This document shows positions 50,134 to 58,191 of a DNA stretch of 64,000 nt, piece by piece. Source of the stretch: Fibrobacter sp. UWB13 (GTDB lineage: Bacteria > Fibrobacterota > Fibrobacteria > Fibrobacterales > Fibrobacteraceae); the NCBI RefSeq assembly GCF_900177805.1, contig NZ_FXAX01000001.1, positions 682,001 through 746,000 of the forward strand, in the 5' to 3' direction. A program made the position numbers and the translations under genes. Every line of letters begins with the position of its first letter. The first letter of the stretch is position 1. Under the pieces are notes generated by a model, which worked only from the letters and a program-made list of their open reading frames with translations, was not told the origin of the DNA and did not search any database.

Positions 50134-50625
50134 TTATTTGCCGCTCATAATGGCGGCGAGATCAGCACCACTCAAATTCGTCTTTTCGCTTAAGGCGGCA
50201 ACGATTGCTGTGAGCGACTTTTGGCAAGCCATCATGAGATTGTAAACTTGTTCGACAACGTTTGTTTCGGCAAGCTGGTAATAATAGCAAGCAGCCTGGA
50301 AACTCTGGTAATCAGGGTCACTCCTGTAAAGTTCCATCGGGAGTTCTTTCATAACAGTGTCGAGATCGCAAGCAAAATTTTTGCGGATTAAAAAGTCCGA
50401 CATGTGGCCCGCAATAGCAATGTGGGCGGCACCATCGAGCGAGCTCCCGGGCATGCGCGTGGTACTCGGTTTTTCCTTGGAATTGTTGATTCTGACGTAA
50501 TCAATCTGGCGCTTGAACAGGAATGCGATTAGAGCGTGGCCCGCCTCGTGGCGGCAAAGTTTTTCAAATTCTTGTTCACCGAAAAATTCAATTAAGGTTT
50601 CGCGAGTTAATGTTTGTTCTGACAT
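50134..50625 (-). CDS. Stand-alone M41-like HEAGH metallopeptidase-domain protein
   Basis: 163 residues. Near the N-terminus KLCRHEAGHALIAFLF (His26, Glu27, His30) is the zinc motif of FtsH-type M41 peptidases, followed by HIAIAGHMSDFLI and a helical part with SDPDYQSFQAACYYY, whose Asp could be the third zinc ligand as in FtsH. There is no AAA ATPase domain or membrane segment, so it cannot be an ordinary FtsH. It may be a free peptidase or a degenerate binding domain. Its first 19 bases overlap the end of the alpha/beta hydrolase gene on the same strand, so the two are a transcriptional and probably functional pair. Confidence 0.72.
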   Translation of the reverse strand: MSEQTLTRETLIEFFGEQEFEKLCRHEAGHALIAFLFKRQIDYVRINNSKEKPSTTRMPGSSLDGAAHIAIAGHMSDFLIRKNFACDLDTVMKELPMELYRSDPDYQSFQAACYYYQLAETNVVEQVYNLMMACQKSLTAIVAALSEKTNLSGADLAAIMSGK

Positions 50626-51215
50626 TTTTCAATCCACCTGTCTAAAAATTGCATCTGTTCATCGGTATGGAACCAATGTTCGCCGCCTTGCATAACCGTG
50701 AGCGACGCGCCCACTTTTTGAGCAAAGTCTTGCATCGTTTCGAGGTCGGTCAAATTGTCATTGGAGCCGTACAAAATGTGCGTCGGGATGTTCCACTTGA
50801 TGGGATTTTCTCGCACGTAGCAAAGGTATTTCCAAGAAAGCGTCTCGCCGAAATTCGTCGCGATTTCACCTTTTTCGCGGAGTTCATCTTCGGAGACGTT
50901 AGCCCATTGCATCATATTGCAAATGAGCTTTTCCAAGTTCACCATCGGCGAAATGAAAAGCGCCTGCTTGATACGTTTTTCAGCCAATGCGTTCATCGAG
51001 AAGAACGCGCCGATGCTATTTGCGATAAGCACGACTTCGTCGTAGTTTGCGGCAACCGAGTCAAAATACGCCGAGAATTCCTGTTTGGCATCCCACGGGG
51101 TTTCAGCCTTGTAATCAAAACCGATGACATCATAATCCGGGAAAAGAGGCTTGTAATGATAGGCCTCGTCGGCGTTGCCGCCTTTCCCATGAATGTAAAT
51201 AACGAGCTTTTTCAT
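50607..51215 (-). CDS. Alpha/beta hydrolase
   Basis: 202 residues with a compact alpha/beta-hydrolase fold: MKKLVIYIHGKGGNADEAYHY (oxyanion HGKGG loop), IGFDYKAETPWD, the nucleophile elbow LIANSIGAF with Ser67, the acid in LYGSNDNLTD, and the catalytic His in GGEHWFH. The elbow has Ala-Asn-Ser-Ile-Gly in place of the usual Gly-x-Ser-x-Gly, a tolerated variant. Cytoplasmic, likely an esterase of unknown substrate. The start at 51215 is from alignment; no strong Shine-Dalgarno. Its 3' end overlaps the M41-like gene. Confidence 0.85.
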   Translation of the reverse strand: MKKLVIYIHGKGGNADEAYHYKPLFPDYDVIGFDYKAETPWDAKQEFSAYFDSVAANYDEVVLIANSIGAFFSMNALAEKRIKQALFISPMVNLEKLICNMMQWANVSEDELREKGEIATNFGETLSWKYLCYVRENPIKWNIPTHILYGSNDNLTDLETMQDFAQKVGASLTVMQGGEHWFHTDEQMQFLDRWIEKCQNKH

Positions 51216-51279
51216 TGTATTTTCGCTTTTTTCGCCTAGAAAATACAAAAATCTACACCAATCGGCTAGAGATTGGGCT

Positions 51280-52188
51280 TCACTTTACCAAAGCAAGCAA
51301 CTGTTCCTTGGTTACAAGGTTCAGTACCGAAAACGCCGTCATTTTACAGCCTAAATCCATAATCGACGCCCCAACATGATATATAGTTTCGTCAACGATG
51401 ATAAATCTATCGTGAACATCACGCATCGTCTGCAATTCAACAGTTGGAAACTGGCGATTTATACGGTCAACTTCATCCTTCATCATACGCGTAATTCGAG
51501 CGGAGTAAATGATAGCATTGACCCCAACGGCACGTTTTGCAACAAGCGAAAGAGATGTGTCATTTGCAAACGGATCGATAATTATGATTTCTTTTTTCGC
51601 GGAGCGAACTAATTGCACCGCAAATTCATAACCGCTCCAACGTGCATTAGCAGGTATAACGCCTTCACTAGGAGGTAGATTTGCTTTGACAAAGAAGTCT
51701 ACCTGCTTTTCAAGGTTAACGACACGAGAGTCTAAATTCTCAATTTTATTTTCTTGAGAAATCAATCGTTGATTAACACTATATCCCTTAAGCAAATGCT
51801 CCTTAAGAACTTGGTTCGCCCATCGACGAAATTCAATTCCTTTTTGAGTGTTTACACGAAATCCAACAGATATAATGAGATCCAAATTATAAAGCGCTAC
51901 GGAACGTTTTACAACTCTATTACCTTCCTTTTGAACTAGTTCCAAAATGGAACTAGTTGACATTTCATCCAATTCATGAGATTCATAGATATTTTTCACA
52001 TGTTTGGTGATTGCTTGGCGATGAACATCAAACAACTCCGCCATCTGCGCTTGTGTCAACCATACAGTTTCATTTTCTACGCGAACTTCAATGTGAAATT
52101 CACCGCCCTCCGGCTGATAAACAATAATTTCGTTTTTCTCACCATTATTGTTTTTGTTATTGATTAACGAAAAATTCTTCTTATTCAT
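51280..52188 (-). CDS. RhuM-family protein with C-terminal PLD-like region
   Basis: 302 residues. Residues 20-135 match the virulence RhuM family: NEIIVYQPEGGEFHIEVRVENETVWLTQAQMAELFDVHRQAITKHVKNIYE (a winged-helix-like DNA-binding look), GNRVVKRSVALYNLDLIISVGFRVNTQKGIEFRRWANQVLKEHLLKGY. A coiled coil follows (about 140-165), then KKEIIIIDPFANDTSL and DVHDRFIIVDETIYHVGASIMDLG (HDRF...D...YHVGAS), which resembles half of a phospholipase D-like nuclease fold. It has AT-rich composition and codon use unlike its neighbours, consistent with transfer. GGAGGTAT precedes ATG. The function is not established. Confidence 0.85.
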   Translation of the reverse strand: MNKKNFSLINNKNNNGEKNEIIVYQPEGGEFHIEVRVENETVWLTQAQMAELFDVHRQAITKHVKNIYESHELDEMSTSSILELVQKEGNRVVKRSVALYNLDLIISVGFRVNTQKGIEFRRWANQVLKEHLLKGYSVNQRLISQENKIENLDSRVVNLEKQVDFFVKANLPPSEGVIPANARWSGYEFAVQLVRSAKKEIIIIDPFANDTSLSLVAKRAVGVNAIIYSARITRMMKDEVDRINRQFPTVELQTMRDVHDRFIIVDETIYHVGASIMDLGCKMTAFSVLNLVTKEQLLALVK

Positions 52189-52291
52189 AATACCTCCAAT
52201 CGCCTACAAGCTAAAAAGGCAACATAAAATTGTTCATGAATTAATATAGTCTTTTACGATGTCATATTGTGACATTATAGATTTTCACAAA

Positions 52292-52330
52292 AAAAATCCG
52301 CCCCTGCGGTCAAGCAGGAAGCGGATTTTT
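52292..52330 (-). terminator. purL terminator
   Basis: On the minus strand AAAAATCCGC-TT-CCTGC-TTGACC-GCAGG-GGCGGATTTTTTTT: a two-part stem with a long T run, downstream of purL. Confidence 0.85.
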
Positions 52331-52350
52331 CAAGCGTCTAAGGCGACCCC

Positions 52351-52376
52351 GTCCCGGAACGGAGTCCGGGATGACA
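52351..52376. repeat. Dispersed ATGACA-ending palindrome
   Basis: TCCCGGAACGGAGTCCGGGA followed by TGACA; identical to the copy inside the lipoprotein gene at 25648-25674. A further GCTGGGATGACA end follows at 52377-52388. Confidence 0.75.
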
Positions 52377-52395
52377 GCTGGGATGACATAACGCA

Positions 52396-52420
52396 GGCCC
52401 TTCGGCAGGCTCAGGGACCT
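52396..52420. repeat. 25-bp exact repeat, copy 2
   Basis: Same 25 bases as 23477-23501 (GGCCCTTCGGCAGGCTCAGG + GACCT). Its last base is the first base of the purL stop codon complement. Confidence 0.75.
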
Positions 52421-55400
52421 TACCCTACGAAGATACGGCCGTTGCGGAACAGCTGCATCCACGGGCCATCTTCACCCCATTCTGCCGGGTGCCAAGAGTA
52501 TTGGCAAGTGCGGAATACGCGTTCCGGGTGCGGCATCATCACGAGAGCGCGGCCATCTTCAGAGCAGAGGCCGTTGATGCCAAACGGAGAACCGTTCGGG
52601 TTGAGCGGATAGCGTTCGGTGTATTCGTGCTTGCCGTCGACATAGCGGAGAGCCACGAGACCCGTCTTGAGGCAGGCTTCGGCAGCTTCGCGGCTTGCGA
52701 ATTCGGCACGACCTTCGCCGTGAGCAACAGCGATCGGGAGGACAGAACCTGCCATGCCCTTGAGAAGCACAGCCGGCGTATCTTCGACCTTCAAAGAGCA
52801 GTAGCGAGCTTCGAAGCGTTCGGAGATGTTCTGCACAAAGCGCGGCCAGTGCTTAGCGCCCGGAATCAAATCCTTGAGGTTCGAGACCATCTGGCAGCCG
52901 TTGCAAACGCCGAGCGTGAAGGTATCCTTGCGGTTGAAGTAAGCTTCGAATTCAGCGCGAGCCTTCGGGTTGAACAAGATGCTCTTGGCCCAGCCTTCGC
53001 CTGCACCGAGAACGTCACCGTAGCTAAAGCCACCGCAAGCGACGAGACCGTTGAAGTCCTTGAGGCTTACGCGACCGGAGAGAATGTCCGTCATGTGAAC
53101 GTCGATGGATTCGAAGCCGGCCTTTGCAAATGCAGCAGCCATTTCGAGTTCGCCGTTGACGCCCTGTTCACGGAGAATAGCCATCTTCGGGCGGCTTGCG
53201 TAATCCTTGATGACCTTGGCGCTAGCAGCGAGATCGAAGGTGACCTTCGGCGTGATACCCGGATCGTCCTGTTCGAGCTTGAGTTTGTATTCACTTTCGG
53301 CACATTCCGGATTGTCGCGGAGGGCGGCAATGCGGCGAGTCGTATCGCTCCAGATTGCGCGGAGGTCAGAGAGGCCTTCGGCGTAGTCGCCAATCACAAT
53401 GTTGTACGTATCGTTGAGCTTACCGATTTCAGAAACGGTATCGCCGAGACCGACAGCTTCGAAAGCAGCCTTCACAGCAGCGAGGTCTGCGTTTGCGACC
53501 TGGAGAACGGCACCGAGTTCTTCGTTAAACAAAGCGTCAATCACATTGCCCTTGAGAGCAGTAGCATCGAGCGTTACACCCACATGACCGGCAAATGCCA
53601 TTTCGACAACAGTCGTGAAGAGGCCGCCATCGCTCTTGTCGTGGTAAGCCATAATCTTGCCATCGGCGTTGAGCTTCTGGATCGTTTCGAAGAAGGCGCG
53701 GAGTTCCTTAGCGGAATCGACATCCGGAGCCTTGTCGCCGAGGAGGTTGTAAACCTGAGCGGCAATGGATGCGCCCATGCGGTTCTTGCCACGAGCGAGG
53801 TCCACGAGCACAAGCGTCGTGTCCTTCTTCTGCAAGAGCTGCGGCGTGAGCGTCTTGCGAACGTCAGCGCACGGAGCAAAGGCACTAATCACAAGAGAAA
53901 TCGGAGCAGTCACGCGGTGGCTACCCTTTTCATCCTGCCACACGGTGCTCATGCTCATGGAGTCCTTACCGACCGGAATCGTAATGCCAAGTTCCGGGCA
54001 GAGTTCCATACCGATGGACTTCACGGCTTCGTAAAGGTCTGCGCCATCGCCTTCGTAGTTCGGCGTAGCCATCCAGTTTGCGGACAAGTTTACGCGGCCC
54101 ATATCCGGGACGCAAGCGGCAGCCATATTCGTGAGAGATTCTGCAACCGTCATGCGAGCTGCAGCTGCCGGAGAAATGAGAGCAATCGGAGCGCGTTCGC
54201 CCATACTCATGACTTCGCCTTCGTACGTGTCGAGCGTTGCACTGGTCACGGCGCAGTCAGCAACCGGCACCTGCCACGGACCAACCATCTGGTCACGGCA
54301 AATCATACCCGTCACGGAACGGTCACCAATGGAAATCAAGAACGTCTTATCTGCAACGGTCGGGTTAGCAAGCACGCGATGTGCAAGGTCCTTCACCGTC
54401 ACACCAGCCGGCACAACCTGAGAAGAGAGCGGACGCTTCTGGGACTTTTCATTGCGAATCATGCGCGGCGGCTTACCGAGGAGCACGCCAAGCGGCATGT
54501 CAATCGGAGTCGTACCGAAGTGCTTGTCCGTAAGGGTCAAGTGCTTTTCAGGGATAGCCTCGCCCACAACTGCGTACGGGCAGCGTTCACGCTTACAGAT
54601 AGCGTCGAACACATCGAGCTTGTCACCAGCAATCGCGATAACATAACGTTCCTGGGATTCGTTACTCCAGATTTCGAACGGGCTCATGCCCGGTTCGTCG
54701 TTCGGCACGTTGCGGAGTTCAAACTTACCGCCGAGGCCGCCATCGTTCACGAGTTCCGGGAAGGCGTTTGAAAGTCCACCTGCACCCACATCATGAATAA
54801 ACGTAATCGGGTTTTCTTCGTTCATCGCCCAGCAGCGGTCGATGACTTCCTGGCAGCGGCGTTCCATTTCCGGGTTTTCACGCTGCACAGAAGCAAAGTC
54901 GAGAGATTCATTACCGGCACCGTTAGCAACAGAGCTAGCTGCACCGCCACCAAGACCGATCAACATGGCCGGACCACCAAGAACGATCAGGTGGTCACCC
55001 GGGTCAATGTGGCCCTTTTCAATGTGCTGGTGCTTGATGTTGCCCAAGCCCCCAGCAAGCATAATCGGCTTGTGGTAACCGCGAACTTCGGTACCCTTTT
55101 CAGAAGAAACTTCCTGTTCGAACGTACGGAAGTAACCGAGGATGTTCGGACGACCGTATTCGTTGTTGAACGCGGCACCGCCGAGCGGGCCTTCAATCAT
55201 AATGTCAAGAGCAGATGCAATGCGGGACGGGCTTCCGAAGTCCTTTTCCCACGGCTGAACTGCACCCGGAAGCTTAAGGTTCGAAACGCTGAAGCCCGTA
55301 AGGCCAGCCTTCGGCTTGGAACCCTTACCCGTTGCACCTTCGTCACGGATTTCACCACCACTACCCGTAGCGGCACCCGGGAACGGAGAAATAGCCGTCG

Positions 55401-56295
55401 GATGGTTGTGGGTTTCGACCTTCATGAGGATGTAGACTTCTTCGTTGTGGAAGTCATACTTGTTGTTGCGCGGGTCAGCGTAGAAGCGGCCAGCCGTTGC
55501 ACCCTTCATCACAGCGGCGTTATCCTTGTAAGCGCTGAAGATGTTGGAATTGTGGAGCTGGTAAGTGTTCTTGATCATCTGGAACAAGGACTTGTCCTGC
55601 TTCACGCCGTCGATGGTCCATTCGGCACCGAACACCTTGTGGCGGCAGTGTTCCGAGTTGGCCTGAGCGAACATGTAAAGTTCCACGTCGGTCGGGTTGC
55701 GCTTGAGTTCAGTGAAATTCTTGACGAGATAATCGATTTCGTCGGCGGAGAGGGCAAGACCCATTTCCTTGTCAGCCTTCACGAGAGCGTTGCGGCCTTC
55801 GGTAAGCACCGGAATCACATTGAGCGGACGCGGTTCTTCCTTGCTGAAGAGCACTTCGAGAGCGGCAGTATCAGCAAACACGGCCTGAGTCATGCGGTCG
55901 TGAATCTTGGCCGTAATCTTTTCACGGGCACCGGCGGGAGCGGCACCTTCGAACTTCACGTAGTAAGCAATGGCGCGTTCGATGCGCTTGATTGCCGGGA
56001 GGCCGCAAATGTGAGCGATATCGGTAGCCTTCGAGCTCCACGGGCTAATCGTACCCGGACGCGGGCAGACCACAAAGAGTTCACCTTCGAGCGCCTTGAC
56101 TTCGCGCATCGGGCCGTAATGAAGGACCTTTTCGAGCGTTTCCTTTTCGGAAGCGGTCAGGTCGGCGGACAGATCCACCACATGGAGGAATTCGGCATAC
56201 ACAGATGCAACCGGAATCCCAGCGGCCTTAAAATCAGATGAAAGCTTTTGCAGACGGAAATCCGACAGAGCCGGAGTACCACGAAGAATGAGCAT
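52420..56295 (-). CDS. purL: Phosphoribosylformylglycinamidine synthase, single-chain
   Basis: Fourth step of purine synthesis: FGAR + glutamine + ATP to FGAM. The 1291-residue enzyme is the large single-chain PurL (not PurQLS): an N-terminal domain with the LHYGPM region, two AIR-synthase-like ATP domains ([55 protein letters not shown], then [14 protein letters not shown] and the second copy), and a C-terminal class I glutaminase domain with Cys in [13 protein letters not shown] and the His/Glu in [17 protein letters not shown] lies 33 nt upstream and AAGAGG just before ATG. The purine partner guaA is at 15.8 kb. Confidence 0.97.
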   Translation of the reverse strand: MLILRGTPALSDFRLQKLSSDFKAAGIPVASVYAEFLHVVDLSADLTASEKETLEKVLHYGPMREVKALEGELFVVCPRPGTISPWSSKATDIAHICGLPAIKRIERAIAYYVKFEGAAPAGAREKITAKIHDRMTQAVFADTAALEVLFSKEEPRPLNVIPVLTEGRNALVKADKEMGLALSADEIDYLVKNFTELKRNPTDVELYMFAQANSEHCRHKVFGAEWTIDGVKQDKSLFQMIKNTYQLHNSNIFSAYKDNAAVMKGATAGRFYADPRNNKYDFHNEEVYILMKVETHNHPTAISPFPGAATGSGGEIRDEGATGKGSKPKAGLTGFSVSNLKLPGAVQPWEKDFGSPSRIASALDIMIEGPLGGAAFNNEYGRPNILGYFRTFEQEVSSEKGTEVRGYHKPIMLAGGLGNIKHQHIEKGHIDPGDHLIVLGGPAMLIGLGGGAASSVANGAGNESLDFASVQRENPEMERRCQEVIDRCWAMNEENPITFIHDVGAGGLSNAFPELVNDGGLGGKFELRNVPNDEPGMSPFEIWSNESQERYVIAIAGDKLDVFDAICKRERCPYAVVGEAIPEKHLTLTDKHFGTTPIDMPLGVLLGKPPRMIRNEKSQKRPLSSQVVPAGVTVKDLAHRVLANPTVADKTFLISIGDRSVTGMICRDQMVGPWQVPVADCAVTSATLDTYEGEVMSMGERAPIALISPAAAARMTVAESLTNMAAACVPDMGRVNLSANWMATPNYEGDGADLYEAVKSIGMELCPELGITIPVGKDSMSMSTVWQDEKGSHRVTAPISLVISAFAPCADVRKTLTPQLLQKKDTTLVLVDLARGKNRMGASIAAQVYNLLGDKAPDVDSAKELRAFFETIQKLNADGKIMAYHDKSDGGLFTTVVEMAFAGHVGVTLDATALKGNVIDALFNEELGAVLQVANADLAAVKAAFEAVGLGDTVSEIGKLNDTYNIVIGDYAEGLSDLRAIWSDTTRRIAALRDNPECAESEYKLKLEQDDPGITPKVTFDLAASAKVIKDYASRPKMAILREQGVNGELEMAAAFAKAGFESIDVHMTDILSGRVSLKDFNGLVACGGFSYGDVLGAGEGWAKSILFNPKARAEFEAYFNRKDTFTLGVCNGCQMVSNLKDLIPGAKHWPRFVQNISERFEARYCSLKVEDTPAVLLKGMAGSVLPIAVAHGEGRAEFASREAAEACLKTGLVALRYVDGKHEYTERYPLNPNGSPFGINGLCSEDGRALVMMPHPERVFRTCQYSWHPAEWGEDGPWMQLFRNGRIFVG

Positions 56296-56328
56296 TTTGA
56301 CCTCTTTTAGCCTAAATATTTACCGCCC

Positions 56329-56336
56329 CAAATATA
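56329..56336 (-). promoter_or_regulatory. TAnnTTTG box of purL
   Basis: TATATTTG on the minus strand, 33 nt before the purL ATG, with AAGAGG between as ribosome-binding site. Confidence 0.5.
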
Positions 56337-56444
56337 GCAATTTAGGGGAAAGATTAAAGACTAGAAAGACGAAGACAAGAATGCAATGAAGGTGGCTAAA
56401 AAAGAGGTTTGAGGCAATCGAACAGACTTTTTTTTGCGTTTTTA

Positions 56445-56480
56445 TGCTACTAAACATTCATTTTCAGCAATTTAGTAGCA
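56445..56480. repeat. 36-bp inverted repeat, copy 1
   Basis: TGCTACTAAA, 16 variable bases, TTTAGTAGCA. Perfect 10-bp arms. Followed by CGTTTTTTAC, similar to the flank of copy 3. Confidence 0.8.
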
Positions 56481-56528
56481 CGTTTTTTACTTTGTTCAAT
56501 AGATTTTTGATAATGAAAGAGTGTCATA

Positions 56529-56564
56529 TGCTATTAAATCAGCATTTCAACAATTTTAGTAGCA
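56529..56564. repeat. 36-bp inverted repeat, copy 2
   Basis: TGCTATTAAA, 16 variable bases, TTTAGTAGCA, with one base changed in the left arm. Begins 84 bp after copy 1. Confidence 0.8.
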
Positions 56565-56623
56565 TAATTACAGCGTTAATTCTGAAAAAAAGCGCCCAGA
56601 TTGGTTAATTTATTCAAAAATTA

Positions 56624-56659
56624 TGCTACTAAATTCGGATTTTTAAGCATTTAGTAGCA
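56624..56659. repeat. 36-bp inverted repeat, copy 3
   Basis: TGCTACTAAA, 16 variable bases, TTTAGTAGCA; perfect arms. Begins 95 bp after copy 2. The bases after it (CATTTTCGC) resemble those after copy 1. Confidence 0.8.
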
Positions 56660-56708
56660 CATTTTCGCATTTTGTCCACTTTCAGCGAGCGAAAAACGCT
56701 TTTTCAGC

Positions 56709-56734
56709 AAAAAAAGCTCCGCAAAATGCGGAGC
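56709..56734 (-). terminator. hisD terminator
   Basis: On the minus strand GCTCCGC-ATTTT-GCGGAGC followed by TTTTTTT, about 90 nt after the hisD stop. Confidence 0.8.
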
Positions 56735-56770
56735 CGTTTCATAAAATGAAAATAGAACTGTGTAAGGCGA

Positions 56771-56819
56771 TTCCGGCATACTTCGACTGCGCTCAGCACA
56801 AGCTCCGGCCGGAATGACA
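56771..56819. repeat. Dispersed CTTCG...GGAATGACA element
   Basis: TTCCGGC, then CTTCGACTGCGCTCAGCAC, then CCGGCCGGAATGACA. It combines the GCTCAG core and the palindromic ATGACA end of the dispersed family, directly after hisD. Confidence 0.6.
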
Positions 56820-56827
56820 ATTCACAA

Positions 56828-58117
56828 TTACAGTCTCTTGAGGACTGCGGCGGCGTGGTGGATGAAGCCTTCTTCATTAGCCACGACAGCGATTGCCTTT
56901 GCGTTCTTCTTGATAGCCTTTTCAGAGTACTTGATGATGCTCATGCGCTTGAGGAAGTCATAGACGCCGAGCGGGCTGAAGAAGCGACCCGTGCCGTTCG
57001 TGGGGAGCACGTGGTTCGGGCCTGCAAAGTAGTCGCCCACCGGTTCAGAAGACCACGGACCGATAAACACGGCACCCGCATTTTCGATCTGGGCTGCCAT
57101 AGATTCAGCTTCGTCCGTCATGATTTCCATGTGTTCCGGAGCAATGGCGTTCGCAATCGCCACACCGTCGAACCAGTCCTTCACCACAAGGATGCGGCCG
57201 AAGTTATCGAGCACCTTCGTCAAAAGTTCCTTCTTCGGGGAGCTTTCAACCTGGATGTCCACACATTCGCTAATCATCTGTGCGGTTTCCATGTTGTCCG
57301 TAATGCAGATAGCGGCTTCAAAGCCAGAACCGTGTTCTGCCTGGCTCAAGAGGTCAGCAGCGACAAAGTCCGGATCGCAGGTGTTGTCTGCAAGCACGAG
57401 CACTTCGGACGGGCCTGCCACCATGTCGATATCGACAATGCCAAAAACTTCCTTCTTGGCGACTGCGGCAAAGACGTTACCCGGGCCCACAATCTTGTCG
57501 ACACGTTCCACGACGACCTTGCCCTTGCCATCCTTCGCACCGTAAGCGAGCATACCGATAGCCTGAGCGCCACCGATGTGGTAAACTTCAGTAATGCCGA
57601 GTTCGCAAAGCACAAAAGCCACAGCGCGGTTGATTTCGCCCTTGATCGGAGTCACGACAACGATGTCCTTGACGCCAGCGACAATGGCCGGAACCGCATT
57701 CATAATGACGGTACTCGGATAAATGCCAGCACCACCCGGAACATAGAGACCCACGCGCTTCATCGGACGAATACGCTGACCGAGAACCACGCCGTCCTTG
57801 CCTTCCATGAGCCAAGAATCTTCCATCTGGTTCACGTGGAAATCACGAACATTCTTGATAGCCTGCTTCAATGCACGCTGCATTTCGGGCGGGCACTTGG
57901 CGGCAGACTTCTTGATTTCGGCTTCGGACACGCGGAGGTTCTTGCCTTTGAGACCATCGAACTTCTGAGCGTATTCAACAGCCTTGGCATAACCGCCGTT
58001 CTTGATGTCGGCGAGAATGTCCATGACCTTGTCGTGAATTTCCTTGCTCGGAGCAACTTCACGACCACAAATTCTGTCAATCTCTTGAGACTTCGGAGTG
58101 ACTTTTACGATTTTCAT
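56828..58117 (-). CDS. hisD: Histidinol dehydrogenase
   Basis: Last step of histidine synthesis: oxidises L-histidinol to L-histidine with two NAD+, zinc-dependent. 429 residues with family motifs MKRVGLYVPGGAGIYPSTVIMNAVPA (NAD-binding region), KVVVERVDKIVGPGNVFAAVAK, VDIDMVAGPSEVLVLAD (zinc/catalytic region), LLSQAEHGSG and IAPEHMEIMTD (His/Glu catalytic pair), and PTNGTGRFFSPLGVYDFLKR. The start at 58117 has AAGG 9 nt upstream. It lies 71 bp behind cimA on the same strand, so the two amino-acid genes may be co-transcribed. No other his genes are in the window. Confidence 0.96.
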   Translation of the reverse strand: MKIVKVTPKSQEIDRICGREVAPSKEIHDKVMDILADIKNGGYAKAVEYAQKFDGLKGKNLRVSEAEIKKSAAKCPPEMQRALKQAIKNVRDFHVNQMEDSWLMEGKDGVVLGQRIRPMKRVGLYVPGGAGIYPSTVIMNAVPAIVAGVKDIVVVTPIKGEINRAVAFVLCELGITEVYHIGGAQAIGMLAYGAKDGKGKVVVERVDKIVGPGNVFAAVAKKEVFGIVDIDMVAGPSEVLVLADNTCDPDFVAADLLSQAEHGSGFEAAICITDNMETAQMISECVDIQVESSPKKELLTKVLDNFGRILVVKDWFDGVAIANAIAPEHMEIMTDEAESMAAQIENAGAVFIGPWSSEPVGDYFAGPNHVLPTNGTGRFFSPLGVYDFLKRMSIIKYSEKAIKKNAKAIAVVANEEGFIHHAAAVLKRL

Positions 58118-58155
58118 TTTAACAGACCTTCTATTTTTAAAACTCTTAAACCCGG

Positions 58156-58191
58156 CGCGGTTCGGCAAATTGTCGCGGTTCAGCAAATTTA
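58156..58191. repeat. 18-bp tandem duplication at the cimA stop
   Basis: CGCGGTTCGGCAAATTGT followed by CGCGGTTCAGCAAATTTA. The second unit includes the complement of the cimA stop codon (58189-58191). Confidence 0.6.

Larger units (their letters stand above)
56296..56827. other. 532-bp intergenic region between purL and hisD
   Basis: AT-rich and without a credible gene. Holds the purL promoter box, three 36-bp TGCTACTAAA inverted repeats, the hisD terminator, and a dispersed ATGACA-ending element next to the hisD stop. It is the longest non-coding stretch of the window. Confidence 0.7.

Noticed and set aside
52489-54771. Very long (760-codon) frame antisense to purL
   Set aside because: Mirror image of the biased purL codons; translation is His/Arg/Val-rich low-information sequence with no start site support.
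54793-56241. Second long frame antisense to purL
   Set aside because: Same cause; the purL protein is complete and recognised in the sense frame.
56445-56659. CRISPR array
   Set aside because: The 36-bp units conserve only the 10-bp arms, not the whole repeat; only three copies, uneven spacing, no cas genes.
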